DNA of 64,000 bases from Prevotella sp. (GTDB lineage: Bacteria > Bacteroidota > Bacteroidia > Bacteroidales > Bacteroidaceae): the NCBI GenBank assembly GCA_017474845.1, contig JAFVGS010000049.1:1-64000 (forward strand). The letters run 5' to 3'. The notes beneath the pieces are model-generated. The model saw only the letters and a list, made by a program, of their open reading frames with translations. It did no database searches and was not told the DNA's origin. Of the stretch, positions 28,965 to 37,882 are shown piece after piece. A program made the position numbers and the translations under genes. Every line of letters begins with the position of its first letter. Positions within the stretch are counted from its first letter, which is position 1.

Positions 28965-29993
28965 ATGACAAAAGTAGCTATTAACGGCTTTGGCCGTATT
29001 GGTCGCCTCGCTTTCCGTCAGATGTTCGAGGCAGAAGGTTATGAAGTAGTAGCAATCAACGATTTGACAAGCCCGAAGATGCTTGCTCACCTGCTGAAGT
29101 ACGATACCGCTCAGGGTGGTTTCGCTGGCAAGTTCGGTGAGGGTAAGCACACTGTGGAGGCTACCGAGAACTCTATCATCGTTGATGGTAAGGAGATCAC
29201 CATCTATGCTAAGCCCAACGCTGCTGAGCTGCCTTGGGGTGAGCTGGGTGTTGACGTTGTTCTCGAGTGCACAGGTTTCTATACTTCTAAGGAGAAGGCT
29301 TCTGCTCACATCCAGGCTGGTGCTAAGAAGGTTGTGATCTCTGCTCCTGCCGGCAACGACCTGCCCACCATCGTTTACAATGTGAACCACAAGACCCTGA
29401 CTCCAGCTGACACCGTGATCAGCGCTGCTTCTTGCACCACGAACTGTCTGGCTCCTATGGCTGACGCTCTGAACAAGTTCGCTCCCATCGTGTCTGGTAT
29501 CATGTCTACCATCCACGCTTACACTGGCGACCAGATGATTCTCGACGGTCCTCAGCGTAAGGGTGACCTCCGCCGTAGCCGCGCAGGTGCTCAGAACATC
29601 GTTCCTAACTCAACAGGTGCTGCCAAGGCCATCGGTCTGGTGATTCCCGAGCTGAACGGTAAGCTGATCGGTTCTGCACAGCGCGTTCCGACTCCCACTG
29701 GCTCTACCACTATCCTGGTTGCCGTTGTGAAGGGTAAGGACATCACTAAGGAGGGTATCAACGCTGCCATGAAGGCTGCTGGTACCGAGAGCTTCGGTTA
29801 CACAGAGGATCAGATCGTTTCTTCTGACATCATTGGCATGAAGTTCGGTTCTCTCTTCGACGCTACTCAGACCATGGTTAGCAAGATCGACGACGATACC
29901 TATCAGGTTCAGGTTGTTTCTTGGTACGACAATGAGAACTCTTACACTTCTCAGATGGTTCGCACCATTAAGTACCTCGCCGAGCTGAAATAA
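28965..29993 (+). CDS. gapA: Glyceraldehyde-3-phosphate dehydrogenase, type I
   Basis: A 342-residue glycolytic enzyme. The NAD fold begins with [13 protein letters not shown] and the catalytic Cys157 is in [12 protein letters not shown]. The C-terminal [13 protein letters not shown] is complete. Codon use is strongly biased toward a few codons (high expression). It is followed by a strong terminator. Confidence 0.97.
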   Translation: MTKVAINGFGRIGRLAFRQMFEAEGYEVVAINDLTSPKMLAHLLKYDTAQGGFAGKFGEGKHTVEATENSIIVDGKEITIYAKPNAAELPWGELGVDVVLECTGFYTSKEKASAHIQAGAKKVVISAPAGNDLPTIVYNVNHKTLTPADTVISAASCTTNCLAPMADALNKFAPIVSGIMSTIHAYTGDQMILDGPQRKGDLRRSRAGAQNIVPNSTGAAKAIGLVIPELNGKLIGSAQRVPTPTGSTTILVAVVKGKDITKEGINAAMKAAGTESFGYTEDQIVSSDIIGMKFGSLFDATQTMVSKIDDDTYQVQVVSWYDNENSYTSQMVRTIKYLAELK

Positions 29994-30023
29994 GCCCAGA
30001 TTACACAGATAATCTAAAATAAT

Positions 30024-30055
30024 TGCCGTCCGATTTTGTCGGACGGCATTTTTTT
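30024..30055 (+). terminator. gapA terminator
   Basis: A perfect 10-bp stem (30024-30033 with 30039-30048), loop TTTTG, then seven T. The loop also supplies the -33 box of the next promoter. Confidence 0.92.
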
Positions 30056-30065
30056 CGTACCTTTG
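30035..30065 (+). promoter_or_regulatory. Promoter of the AAA gene, overlapping the gapA terminator
   Basis: TTTG (30035-30038) lies in the terminator loop and stem edge, with 19 bases to TACCTTTG (30058-30065). This is the exact consensus with the optimal spacing. Confidence 0.8.
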
Positions 30066-30104
30066 TGGCCGATACGTATCAACTCATAAACATGATAAAA
30101 GGTT

Positions 30105-31133
30105 ATGGCAGACTTTAAGGAAATAATAGGTAAGGTTTTTAAAGGCTGTGGTTGTCTGAGCATCGGCTTTTGCGTTCTGCTGGTCATAGTGGGACTCTTT
30201 GCGGATGACGAGGAGAGTACTGAGGTGACAGATGAGACAACCCAGAAGACGGAACAGGTTGAAAAGAAAGACTCTGTCATTGTGAATGAGCCGTTGGAGG
30301 GTGATCCCTATAAGGAACTTGACGAACTGATCGGTCTCAACTCTGTGAAGAAGGAGGTTCGTTCGCTGGCGAACTTCGTGAAATTGCAAAAGCAGCGTGA
30401 GGCACAGGGACTGAAGACGGCAAAGGTGTCGTATCACCTGGTGTTCTATGGATCGCCAGGTACTGGTAAGACCACCGTGGCCCGTATCGTCGGGCGTATC
30501 TATAAAGATCTCGGTGTCTTGAAGAAAGGTCATACGGTCGAGACCGACCGTGCCGGACTTGTAGGCGAGTATGTCGGAAAGACGGGTCCAAAAACCGATG
30601 CGGTGATTATGCAGGCCCTTGATGGTGTACTCTTCATTGATGAGGCCTATTCGCTGGTGCCGAAGGATGGCGGTGGTAGTGACTATGGCCAGGAAGCCAT
30701 CTCGACCATCCTGAAACGTATGGAGGACTATCGTGACCGTCTGGTCGTGATCGTCGCAGGCTACAAGGACGAGATGCAGCGCTTCATCGACTCGAACCCT
30801 GGTCTGCAGTCTCGTTTCAACCGTTACATCGATTTCCCCGACTATACGGGACAAGAGCTGACAGAAATCTTCAAGATGTACATGAAGAAGAACCAGTATA
30901 CACTCAACGATAGTGCTGAGGCCTACCTCAGAACCCGCTTTGATGTTATCGTCGAGAAGAAAGACCGTAACTTCGGTAATGCCCGTTTCGCCCGAAATGT
31001 CTTTGAGAAGAGCATCCAGGCACAGGCCAACCGTCTGGCCGGGCAGACGAATCTGAGTAAGGATCAGTTGACGGAGATTGTCATCTCTGACCTCCGTGAA
31101 GGCTTCACCTCCAAGACAAACATCGGGCAGTAA
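30105..31133 (+). CDS. Membrane-anchored CbbX/SpoVK-like AAA+ ATPase
   Basis: A 342-residue protein. A membrane segment (about 16-33) follows a short basic N terminus with several Cys, then an acidic Thr/Glu linker (35-60). The AAA+ domain has Walker A GSPGTGKTT (116-124), pore-loop EYVGKTG (155-161), Walker B LFIDEA (176-181) and arginine finger SRFNRY (236-241). The domain is of the CbbX/SpoVK type, known from Rubisco activation and from EccA in type VII secretion. Neither partner is present here. It probably remodels a protein at the inner membrane. It overlaps miaA by one base (TAATG). Confidence 0.85.
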   Translation: MADFKEIIGKVFKGCGCLSIGFCVLLVIVGLFADDEESTEVTDETTQKTEQVEKKDSVIVNEPLEGDPYKELDELIGLNSVKKEVRSLANFVKLQKQREAQGLKTAKVSYHLVFYGSPGTGKTTVARIVGRIYKDLGVLKKGHTVETDRAGLVGEYVGKTGPKTDAVIMQALDGVLFIDEAYSLVPKDGGGSDYGQEAISTILKRMEDYRDRLVVIVAGYKDEMQRFIDSNPGLQSRFNRYIDFPDYTGQELTEIFKMYMKKNQYTLNDSAEAYLRTRFDVIVEKKDRNFGNARFARNVFEKSIQAQANRLAGQTNLSKDQLTEIVISDLREGFTSKTNIGQ

Positions 31134-32068
31134 TGCAGAAAATGATCACGATATTAGGTCCGACGGCTTCGGGGAAGACACCTGTGGCAGCGCGGTTGGC
31201 AGCGGAGATTGGCGGAGAGATCATCTCGGCAGACTCGCGGCAGGTGTATCGTCGGATGGATATCGGAACGGGAAAGGACCTGGGGGAGTATGGGGTGATA
31301 CCTTACCATCTGATAGATATCCGGGAGCCGGGTACGAAGTATAACCTGTTTGAGTATCAGCAGGATTTCTTCGATGCCTATCAGGACATCCGGAGTAGGG
31401 GAGCGGTGCCCATTCTCTGTGGGGGAACGGGACTTTATATCGAGGCGGTGCTCAAAGGCTACCATCTCTCTCCCGTGCCTCAGAATCAGGCCTTGCGGGA
31501 TTCTCTGGAAGGCAAGTCGTTGGTAGAGCTGACACAGATGCTGACGGAACTCAAAGCCAAGACTGGTTCGAATATGCACAATACGACAGATGTCGACTCA
31601 TGTCAACGAGCCATCCGCGCCATTGAGATTGAGACCTACAATATTGAGCATCCGACACCCCGGCGGGAGTTGCCTCCGGTGGATAGTATAATAATAGGTA
31701 TAGACATCGATAGGGAACTGCGTCGTGAGAAAATCACCCGACGACTGAAAGCCCGCTTGGAGGAGGGGATGGTCGAGGAGGTGAAGGCTCTGCTTGACGA
31801 AGGCATCCCAGCCGAAGACCTCATCTACTACGGTCTGGAATATAAGTTCGTGACCGAATACCTGACGGGGCAGATCACGTACGACGAGATGTTCACCCGA
31901 CTTGAGATTGCCATCCACCAGTTTGCCAAGCGGCAGATGACTTGGTTCCGTGGCATGGAGCGCCGGGGCTTTCAGATCCATTGGATCGACGCCACCCTCC
32001 CAATGGAGGAAAAGGTATCTCAAATCATACAAATCGTAAATTGTAAATCCGAAAATCGTAAATCATAA
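31133..32068 (+). CDS. miaA: tRNA dimethylallyltransferase (MiaA)
   Basis: A 311-residue enzyme that should add the isopentenyl group to A37 of tRNAs reading UNN codons. The P-loop is GPTASGKTP, SADSRQVYRRMDIGTGK binds substrate, and FAKRQMTWFRGM lies near the end. Two MiaA paralogs are common in Bacteroidota, so another copy may exist elsewhere. Its start overlaps the stop of the AAA gene. The final residues (IQIVNCKSENRKS) come from the repeat that fills the space before the next gene. Confidence 0.92.
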   Translation: MQKMITILGPTASGKTPVAARLAAEIGGEIISADSRQVYRRMDIGTGKDLGEYGVIPYHLIDIREPGTKYNLFEYQQDFFDAYQDIRSRGAVPILCGGTGLYIEAVLKGYHLSPVPQNQALRDSLEGKSLVELTQMLTELKAKTGSNMHNTTDVDSCQRAIRAIEIETYNIEHPTPRRELPPVDSIIIGIDIDRELRREKITRRLKARLEEGMVEEVKALLDEGIPAEDLIYYGLEYKFVTEYLTGQITYDEMFTRLEIAIHQFAKRQMTWFRGMERRGFQIHWIDATLPMEEKVSQIIQIVNCKSENRKS

Positions 32069-32069
32069 G
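32030..32069 (+). repeat. AAATCGTAA-type repeat forming the miaA tail
   Basis: Words AAATCATAC, AAATCGTAA, AAATCCGAA, AAATCGTAA and AAATCATAA encode the last miaA codons and stop, and end at the ATG at 32070. Confidence 0.75.
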
Positions 32070-33005
32070 ATGGCAGTAGAAACGACAAAGTGGGGTATCC
32101 TGTATTGCCCCAAGACAGGCATCAGCAACAAGCGTAAGCGCTGGGAGAAAATTCAGAAGGTTCTCGATGAGCGCGGAGTTGACTACGACTTCGTACAGAG
32201 TGAGACCTCCGACAGTGTGGAACGACTGATGAAGATGATGATCTCCAACGGCTATAAGACCATCGTCATTGTGGGCGGTGACTCGGCACTTAACGATGCG
32301 GCGAACTGTCTGATGATGGAGGAGAAGGAGGTGAGGGAAAGCATCGCCCTGGGAGTCATCCCCAATGGCGTGATGAACGACTTCGCCCGCTTCTGGGAGT
32401 TCGATGAGGACGACATCGAACAGACCGTCGACTGGCTGATAGCACGCCGTATCCGTCAGGTGGATCTCGGCTGTATCCGTTATACAAATGCTAAGGGTGA
32501 GAAGTGTCACCGTTATTTCCTGAATTGTGTCAATATCGGCATGACGGCCGATATTATGAACCTGCGCCGTCAGACGCGTCGGCTTTTTGGCTCGCGTACC
32601 TTATCTTTTATATCGTCGCTCTTCGTGATGCTCTTCCACCGTATGGAGTACAAGATGAAACTGAAGATCAACAGCGACGTGATCGACCGTAAGGTGATGA
32701 CCGTCTGCATCGGCAGTGGGCCAGGTTACGGACAGACCCCCAACGCCGTGCCTTATAACGGTATGCTCGATGTGTCGGTGGTCTATCATCCGGAGATGGT
32801 CCAGCTGATAGAAGGCATCTGGTTGTTGGTGACTGGTCGCTTCCTGAATCATCGTAGTGTCCACCCCTTCCGCACCAAGGAAATCACGGTGGATTATGCC
32901 AAGCATGCGATGGTCGGAGTCGACGGTCGGTTGATGAAAACACCCGTCGGAACTTATCGCGTTAATGTCGAGCAAGAAGTCATCAATTTCCTCATTCCTG
33001 CTTAA
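32070..33005 (+). CDS. Diacylglycerol kinase family lipid kinase
   Basis: A 311-residue protein of the DagK/YegS family. The ATP-binding motif VGGDSALNDAANCL is near residue 70 (the usual form is GGDGT). LGVIPNGVMNDFARFW and VNIGMTADI follow, then the beta-sandwich domain (VCIGSGPGYGQTPNA, MVGVDGRLM). It probably phosphorylates a membrane lipid or a sphingoid base, since Bacteroidales make sphingolipids; this is an inference. It starts at the base pair after the miaA stop region. Confidence 0.88.
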   Translation: MAVETTKWGILYCPKTGISNKRKRWEKIQKVLDERGVDYDFVQSETSDSVERLMKMMISNGYKTIVIVGGDSALNDAANCLMMEEKEVRESIALGVIPNGVMNDFARFWEFDEDDIEQTVDWLIARRIRQVDLGCIRYTNAKGEKCHRYFLNCVNIGMTADIMNLRRQTRRLFGSRTLSFISSLFVMLFHRMEYKMKLKINSDVIDRKVMTVCIGSGPGYGQTPNAVPYNGMLDVSVVYHPEMVQLIEGIWLLVTGRFLNHRSVHPFRTKEITVDYAKHAMVGVDGRLMKTPVGTYRVNVEQEVINFLIPA

Positions 33006-33051
33006 TCCTTAAGCGACTTTCCCAAATATTTGTTAAATGTTGGCATAATAT

Positions 33052-33082
33052 TTTGTTATGTCAAGAAAAGTGCGTACCTTTG
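33052..33082 (+). promoter_or_regulatory. Promoter of the glycogen operon
   Basis: TTTG (33052-33055), 19 bases, TACCTTTG (33075-33082). The leader to the ATG at 33131 is about 42 bases. Confidence 0.8.
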
Positions 33083-33130
33083 AGGAATGAATGCTAAAAC
33101 TTAATTTGATAATAAAACCTATTAGGAACT

Positions 33131-35110
33131 ATGAGTTATTTGCGATTAGAGAAAGCCGTGATGACTAACTTGCAGGAAAGTCTCCGTCGTGAATTCCTCC
33201 GGACTAACCGGTCTGGCGCATATAGCAGTTCTACCCTCGTAGACTGCAATACGCGCAAGTACCATGGTCTGCTGGTTGTTCCTGTGCCAGAACTCGATGA
33301 TGAGAACCATGTGCTCTTGTCGTCGCTCGACTGTACAGTCATCCAGCACGGAGCGGAATTCAACCTGGGACTCCACAAGTATCAGGGCAACAATTTCAGT
33401 CCTAACGGACACAAGTACATCCGTGAGTTTGATGCCACCAAGGTACCGACGACAACGTATCGTGTGGGTGGCGTGATCCTGAAGAAGGAGGTGATCTTCC
33501 AGCACTATGAGGACCGTATCCTCATCCGCTACACACTGGAGGATGCCCATTCTGCCACCACCTTGCGTTTCCGACCGTTCCTGGCCTTCCGCAGCGTCAG
33601 GCAGTTTACGCACGAGAACTCCACTGCCAGCCGTGAATACAGCCAGGTGGACAATGGTATCAAGACCTGTATGTATGCCGGTTATCCCGACCTGTACATG
33701 CAGTTCTCGAAGAAGAACGAGTTTGTATTCCAGCCCGACTGGTATCGTGGCGTGGAGTACCCGAAGGAGCAGGAGCGTGGTTATGCCTCGAATGAGGACC
33801 TCTACGTGCCTGGCTATTTCGAGATGCCTATCAAGAAGGGTGAGAGCATCATCTTCTCCGGTTCTACTTCGCAGATCAAGACCTCGTCGCTGAAGAAACT
33901 CTTCGACGAGGAAGTGGACGACCGCGTACCCCGTGATAATTTCTATCACTGTCTGGTGACGGCTGCCCACCAGTTCCACTTCCGCGATCGCCGCAGTGGC
34001 ACTATGGAGAAGATTGACAAGAAGGACGAGCGTTATCTGCTGGCAGGTTATCCTTGGTTCAAGGCCCGTGCCCGCGACACGTTTATTGCTGTGCCAGGAC
34101 TGACGCTGGCTATCGGCGAGCGTGACTACTTTGAGCTGGTGATGCGAACTGCTGAGCGCGGTCTCCGTGAGTTCATGGAGGGGAAACCCCTGTCTGTGAA
34201 GATTTATGAGATCGAGCAGCCTGATGTGCCCCTCTGGGCTATATGGGCCATCCAGCAGTACACGAAGGAGGTTGGCGTAGAGGCTGGCTTTAAGAAATAT
34301 GGTAAGCTGGTGAAGGATATCGTAAAGTATATCGAGAAGGGTGGTCACCCGAACCTCCGCCTCGATGAGAACGGACTGCTTTACTCCAATGGTCGCGACA
34401 AGGCTGTGACGTGGATGAACTCCACGGCCAACGGTCGTCCCGTCGTGCCGCGCAGCGGTTATATCGTGGAGTTCAATGCTCTTTGGTACAACGCCTTGAA
34501 GTTCTGTGCTGCCATGGTTGCCGATCAGAAGGACGAGAAGGAAGTGAACCATCTGGAGGAAATGGCTGCCAAAGTCAAGACATCGTTCGTCGAGACCTTC
34601 GTCAACGAGTACGGCTATCTGCTCGACTATGTCGACGGCAATATGATGGACTGGAGTGTCCGTCCGAACATGATCTTCGCAGTGGCACTCGACTACTCGC
34701 CGTTGAGTCAGGATCAGATGAAGAGTGTGGTGGATATCTGCACCCGTGAGCTGCTCACCCCGAAGGGACTGCGCTCACTCTCTCCGAAGAGCGGCGGCTA
34801 CAACCCCATCTATGTCGGTCCTCAGACCCAGCGCGACTATGCCTACCATCAGGGAACGGCCTGGCCTTGGCTCGGCGGATTCTACATGGAGGCTTGCCTG
34901 AAACTGTATAAGCGTTCTCGCCTCTCGTTCATCGAGCGCCAGCTCGTGGGCTATGAGGATGAGATGGACTATCATGCCATCGGTACGATCAGTGAACTCT
35001 TCGACGGTAACCCGCCGTTCCACGGACGTGGTGCCATGTCGTTTGCCATGAACGTAGCGGAGATTCTGCGTACGCTCAGACTGATGGATAAGTATTCATA
35101 TCAAAAATAA
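33131..35110 (+). CDS. Glycogen debranching enzyme (amylo-alpha-1,6-glucosidase)
   Basis: A 659-residue cytosolic enzyme. The N-terminal beta domain (1-290) carries REFLRTNRSGAYSSST and NTRKYHGLLV, typical of the bacterial GDE N-terminal family. The (alpha/alpha)6 catalytic domain has YPWFKARARDTFIAVPGL, NALWYNALKFC and YHQGTAWPWLGGFYMEA. It removes branch stubs from glycogen. The GT4 and GH57 genes follow in the same operon. Confidence 0.92.
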   Translation: MSYLRLEKAVMTNLQESLRREFLRTNRSGAYSSSTLVDCNTRKYHGLLVVPVPELDDENHVLLSSLDCTVIQHGAEFNLGLHKYQGNNFSPNGHKYIREFDATKVPTTTYRVGGVILKKEVIFQHYEDRILIRYTLEDAHSATTLRFRPFLAFRSVRQFTHENSTASREYSQVDNGIKTCMYAGYPDLYMQFSKKNEFVFQPDWYRGVEYPKEQERGYASNEDLYVPGYFEMPIKKGESIIFSGSTSQIKTSSLKKLFDEEVDDRVPRDNFYHCLVTAAHQFHFRDRRSGTMEKIDKKDERYLLAGYPWFKARARDTFIAVPGLTLAIGERDYFELVMRTAERGLREFMEGKPLSVKIYEIEQPDVPLWAIWAIQQYTKEVGVEAGFKKYGKLVKDIVKYIEKGGHPNLRLDENGLLYSNGRDKAVTWMNSTANGRPVVPRSGYIVEFNALWYNALKFCAAMVADQKDEKEVNHLEEMAAKVKTSFVETFVNEYGYLLDYVDGNMMDWSVRPNMIFAVALDYSPLSQDQMKSVVDICTRELLTPKGLRSLSPKSGGYNPIYVGPQTQRDYAYHQGTAWPWLGGFYMEACLKLYKRSRLSFIERQLVGYEDEMDYHAIGTISELFDGNPPFHGRGAMSFAMNVAEILRTLRLMDKYSYQK

Positions 35111-35122
35111 GGAGGGACGACG

Positions 35123-36394
35123 ATGAAAGTATTAATGTTTGGATGGGAGTATCCTCCTCACGTATTCGGTGGACTGGCCACCGCCAACTATGGTATCTCC
35201 GAGGGTCTGAAGGCCCAGGGAGATCTGGACATCACGCTCTGTCTGCCTCATCCTTTCGGTGATGAGAGTCTGCACGCCTGTCGTATCGTCGCCATGAATG
35301 CCGTGCCTATCGCCTGGCGCGACGTAGACTATGACTACGTGAAGCAGCGTGTGGGCAACATCATGGATCCCGACTACTATTTCAAGCTCCGTGATCATAT
35401 CTATGCAGACTTCAACTATATGAATGTGAACGACCTCGGTGCGATGGAGTTTGCGGGAGGCTATCCCGGCAACCTGCATGAGGAAATCAACAACTACTCG
35501 ATCATTGCCGGCCAAGTGGCTCGCACTGAGGAGTTTGACATCATTCACGCTCACGACTGGCTGACCTTCCCTGCCGGCATCCACGCCAAGCAGGTGAGTG
35601 GCAGGCCTCTCTGCATCCATGTGCATGCCACCGACTTCGACCGCAGTCGTGGTAAGGTTAATCCCACCGTCTATTCGATTGAGAAGAACGGTATGGACTG
35701 GGCCGACTGTATCATGTGTGTGTCGGAACTGACACGCCAGACGGTCATCAACCAGTATCATCAGGATCCGCGCAAGGTCTATACGGTGCACAATGCCGTG
35801 TATCCCCTGCCGCAGGAGTATCAGGACATTCCGCGTCCCGACCATACGGGCAAGGAGAAGGTTGTCACCTTCCTCGGCCGTATCACGATGCAGAAGGGTC
35901 CCGAGTATTTCGTCGAGGCTGCCACGATGGTGCTTCACCGTACCCGCAACGTCCGTTTCTGCATGGCAGGATCGGGTGATATGATGGATGCGATGATCCA
36001 TCTCGCAGCAGAGCGCGGCATCGCAGACCGTTTCCACTTCCCCGGCTTCATGAGGGGCAAGCAGGTCTATGAGTGCCTGAAGGACTCTGATGTCTATGTG
36101 ATGCCTTCTGTCTCTGAGCCTTTCGGCATCTCGCCGCTGGAGGCCATGCAGTGCGGTACGCCGTCGATCATCTCCAAGCAGTCAGGCTGTGCCGAGATCC
36201 TCGACAACTGTATCAAGGTGGACTACTGGGACATCCACGCCCTAGCTGATGCCATCTATTCTATCTGCCACAACGAGTCGCTCTTCCAGTATCTGAAGGA
36301 GGAGGGCAAGCGCGAGGTAGACCAGATTACCTGGGAGAAGGTAGGCCGCTGGATCCGCACCCTCTATCGCCGCACCCTCGGCTGGGAAGAATAA
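35123..36394 (+). CDS. GT4 glycosyltransferase (glycogen synthase-like)
   Basis: A 423-residue GT-B enzyme. The acceptor side has the MFGWEYPPHVFGGLATANYG start, as in Bacteroidota glycogen synthases, and the donor side has FLGRITMQKGPEYFVEAA and MPSVSEPFGISPLEAMQCGTP (nucleotide-sugar binding, E-x7-E type). It should extend alpha-1,4 glucan from UDP- or ADP-glucose. The gap from the debranching gene is 12 bases. Confidence 0.88.
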   Translation: MKVLMFGWEYPPHVFGGLATANYGISEGLKAQGDLDITLCLPHPFGDESLHACRIVAMNAVPIAWRDVDYDYVKQRVGNIMDPDYYFKLRDHIYADFNYMNVNDLGAMEFAGGYPGNLHEEINNYSIIAGQVARTEEFDIIHAHDWLTFPAGIHAKQVSGRPLCIHVHATDFDRSRGKVNPTVYSIEKNGMDWADCIMCVSELTRQTVINQYHQDPRKVYTVHNAVYPLPQEYQDIPRPDHTGKEKVVTFLGRITMQKGPEYFVEAATMVLHRTRNVRFCMAGSGDMMDAMIHLAAERGIADRFHFPGFMRGKQVYECLKDSDVYVMPSVSEPFGISPLEAMQCGTPSIISKQSGCAEILDNCIKVDYWDIHALADAIYSICHNESLFQYLKEEGKREVDQITWEKVGRWIRTLYRRTLGWEE

Positions 36395-36433
36395 ATAACG
36401 AAATAACGTAATAACGAAATAACGATAATAATT
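36393..36433 (+). repeat. 8-bp tandem repeat abutting the GH57 start
   Basis: AAATAACG, AAATAACG, TAATAACG, AAATAACG, then ATAATAATT and the ATG at 36434. The first unit contains the stop codon of the upstream gene. This is the most regular example in the window. Confidence 0.9.
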
Positions 36434-37804
36434 ATGAAAACGATTTGTTTATATTTCGAAATACATCAGATTATTCATCTGAAGCGCTACCGTTTCTTCG
36501 ATATCGGTACCGACCATTACTATTACGATGACTACGAGAACGAGCGTAGCATCACCGACATCGCCGAGCGCAGCTACATGCCGGCGCTGAACACCCTCCA
36601 CGACATGATCAAGGAGAACGGCAAGTTCTTCAAGGTCGCCTTCTCACTCTCCGGCACAGGCATCGAGCAGCTTGAGATGCATGCCCCGCAGGTAATCGCC
36701 AAGCTGCAGGAGATGAACGAGACCGGCTGCGTGGAGTTCCTCGCCGAGCCCTACAGCCACGGCCTCTCCTCACTGGCTAACCCTGAGACCTTCGCCCTCG
36801 ACGTGAAGAAGCAGGTTGCAAAAATTGAGGAACTCTTTGGCAAGAAGCCGACGGTGGCCCGCAACTCATCACTCATCTACAGCGATGACATCGGTGCACA
36901 GATTGCCGCCATGGGATTCAAGGGCATGCTTACCGAGGGTGCCAAGCACGTGCTCGGATGGAAGTCGCCACACTATGTCTACAACTGCAACCAGGCTCCG
37001 AACCTGAAGCTGTTGCTCCGTGATGTTGAGTTGTCAGATGATATCTCGCTACGCTTCAACAACTCCGAGTGGGACGGCTATCCTCTCTTTGCCGATGCTT
37101 ATATCGACCGTATCGCCCGCTTCCCCGAGGAAGAGCAGATCATCAACATCTTCATGGAACTCTCTGCCCTGGGTATCGCCCAGCCGCTCAGCTCCAACAT
37201 CCTCGACTTCATCCATGCCCTGCCCGCATGTGCCAAGGAGAAAGGCGTTACCTTCATGACGCCGACGGAGATCTGCAAGTCGTGCAAGAGTGTCGGACAG
37301 ATCGATGTGCCTGACACATTGTCATGGGTGGATGAGGAGCGCGATGTCAGCTGCTGGCTCGGTAATGCCATGCAGCACGAGGCCTTCAACAAACTATACT
37401 CGGTGGCAGACCGTCTGCGCATTGCCGATGATCCCCGCATCAATCAGGACTGGGACTATCTGCAGGCTTCGAACAATTTCCGCTTCATGACCACCAAACC
37501 CTCTAACGTAGGTCTGGACCGTGGTATCTACAGCGGACCGTTTGATGCTTTCACCAACTATATGAACATTCTCGGCGACTTCATCAACAGAGTGAACGCC
37601 CTCTATCCGCTCGACATCGACAACGACGAGCTCGAGAGTCTGCTCACCACCATCAAGAATCAGGGTGATGAGATTGAGATGAAGGATAAGGAGATTACCC
37701 GTCTGAAGGCAAAGCTCGAGAAGCTCGAGGGCGCTAAGCCTGAGAAGAAGCCTGCTGCCAAGAAGGCTCCTGCTAAGAAGAAGGCAGAGAAGGCTGCTGA
37801 ATAA
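36434..37804 (+). CDS. GH57 alpha-glucan-active enzyme
   Basis: A 456-residue cytosolic GH57 protein. The N-terminal motif EIHQIIHLKRYRF and the VEFLAEPYSHGLSSL strand (nucleophile region) are those of bacterial GH57 amylases, and STRE-like YSDDIGAQIAAMGF follows. The last 55 residues form a charged coiled-coil and then a Lys/Ala/Pro tail (KKPAAKKAPAKKK) that may bind nucleic acid or polyanions. With the debranching enzyme and GT4 it should handle glycogen turnover. The exact bond specificity is uncertain. Confidence 0.87.
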   Translation: MKTICLYFEIHQIIHLKRYRFFDIGTDHYYYDDYENERSITDIAERSYMPALNTLHDMIKENGKFFKVAFSLSGTGIEQLEMHAPQVIAKLQEMNETGCVEFLAEPYSHGLSSLANPETFALDVKKQVAKIEELFGKKPTVARNSSLIYSDDIGAQIAAMGFKGMLTEGAKHVLGWKSPHYVYNCNQAPNLKLLLRDVELSDDISLRFNNSEWDGYPLFADAYIDRIARFPEEEQIINIFMELSALGIAQPLSSNILDFIHALPACAKEKGVTFMTPTEICKSCKSVGQIDVPDTLSWVDEERDVSCWLGNAMQHEAFNKLYSVADRLRIADDPRINQDWDYLQASNNFRFMTTKPSNVGLDRGIYSGPFDAFTNYMNILGDFINRVNALYPLDIDNDELESLLTTIKNQGDEIEMKDKEITRLKAKLEKLEGAKPEKKPAAKKAPAKKKAEKAAE

Positions 37805-37824
37805 TCATGAAATCTGATCATAAG

Positions 37825-37855
37825 GAAATCGGGGTGGAAGCCCCGATTTCTTTTT
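37825..37855 (+). terminator. Terminator of the glycogen operon
   Basis: GAAATCGGGG (37825-37834) pairs with CCCCGATTTC (37841-37850), loop of 6, then TTTTT. Confidence 0.92.
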
Positions 37856-37882
37856 ATGCGCTAATTGTCGATGACAACATGC

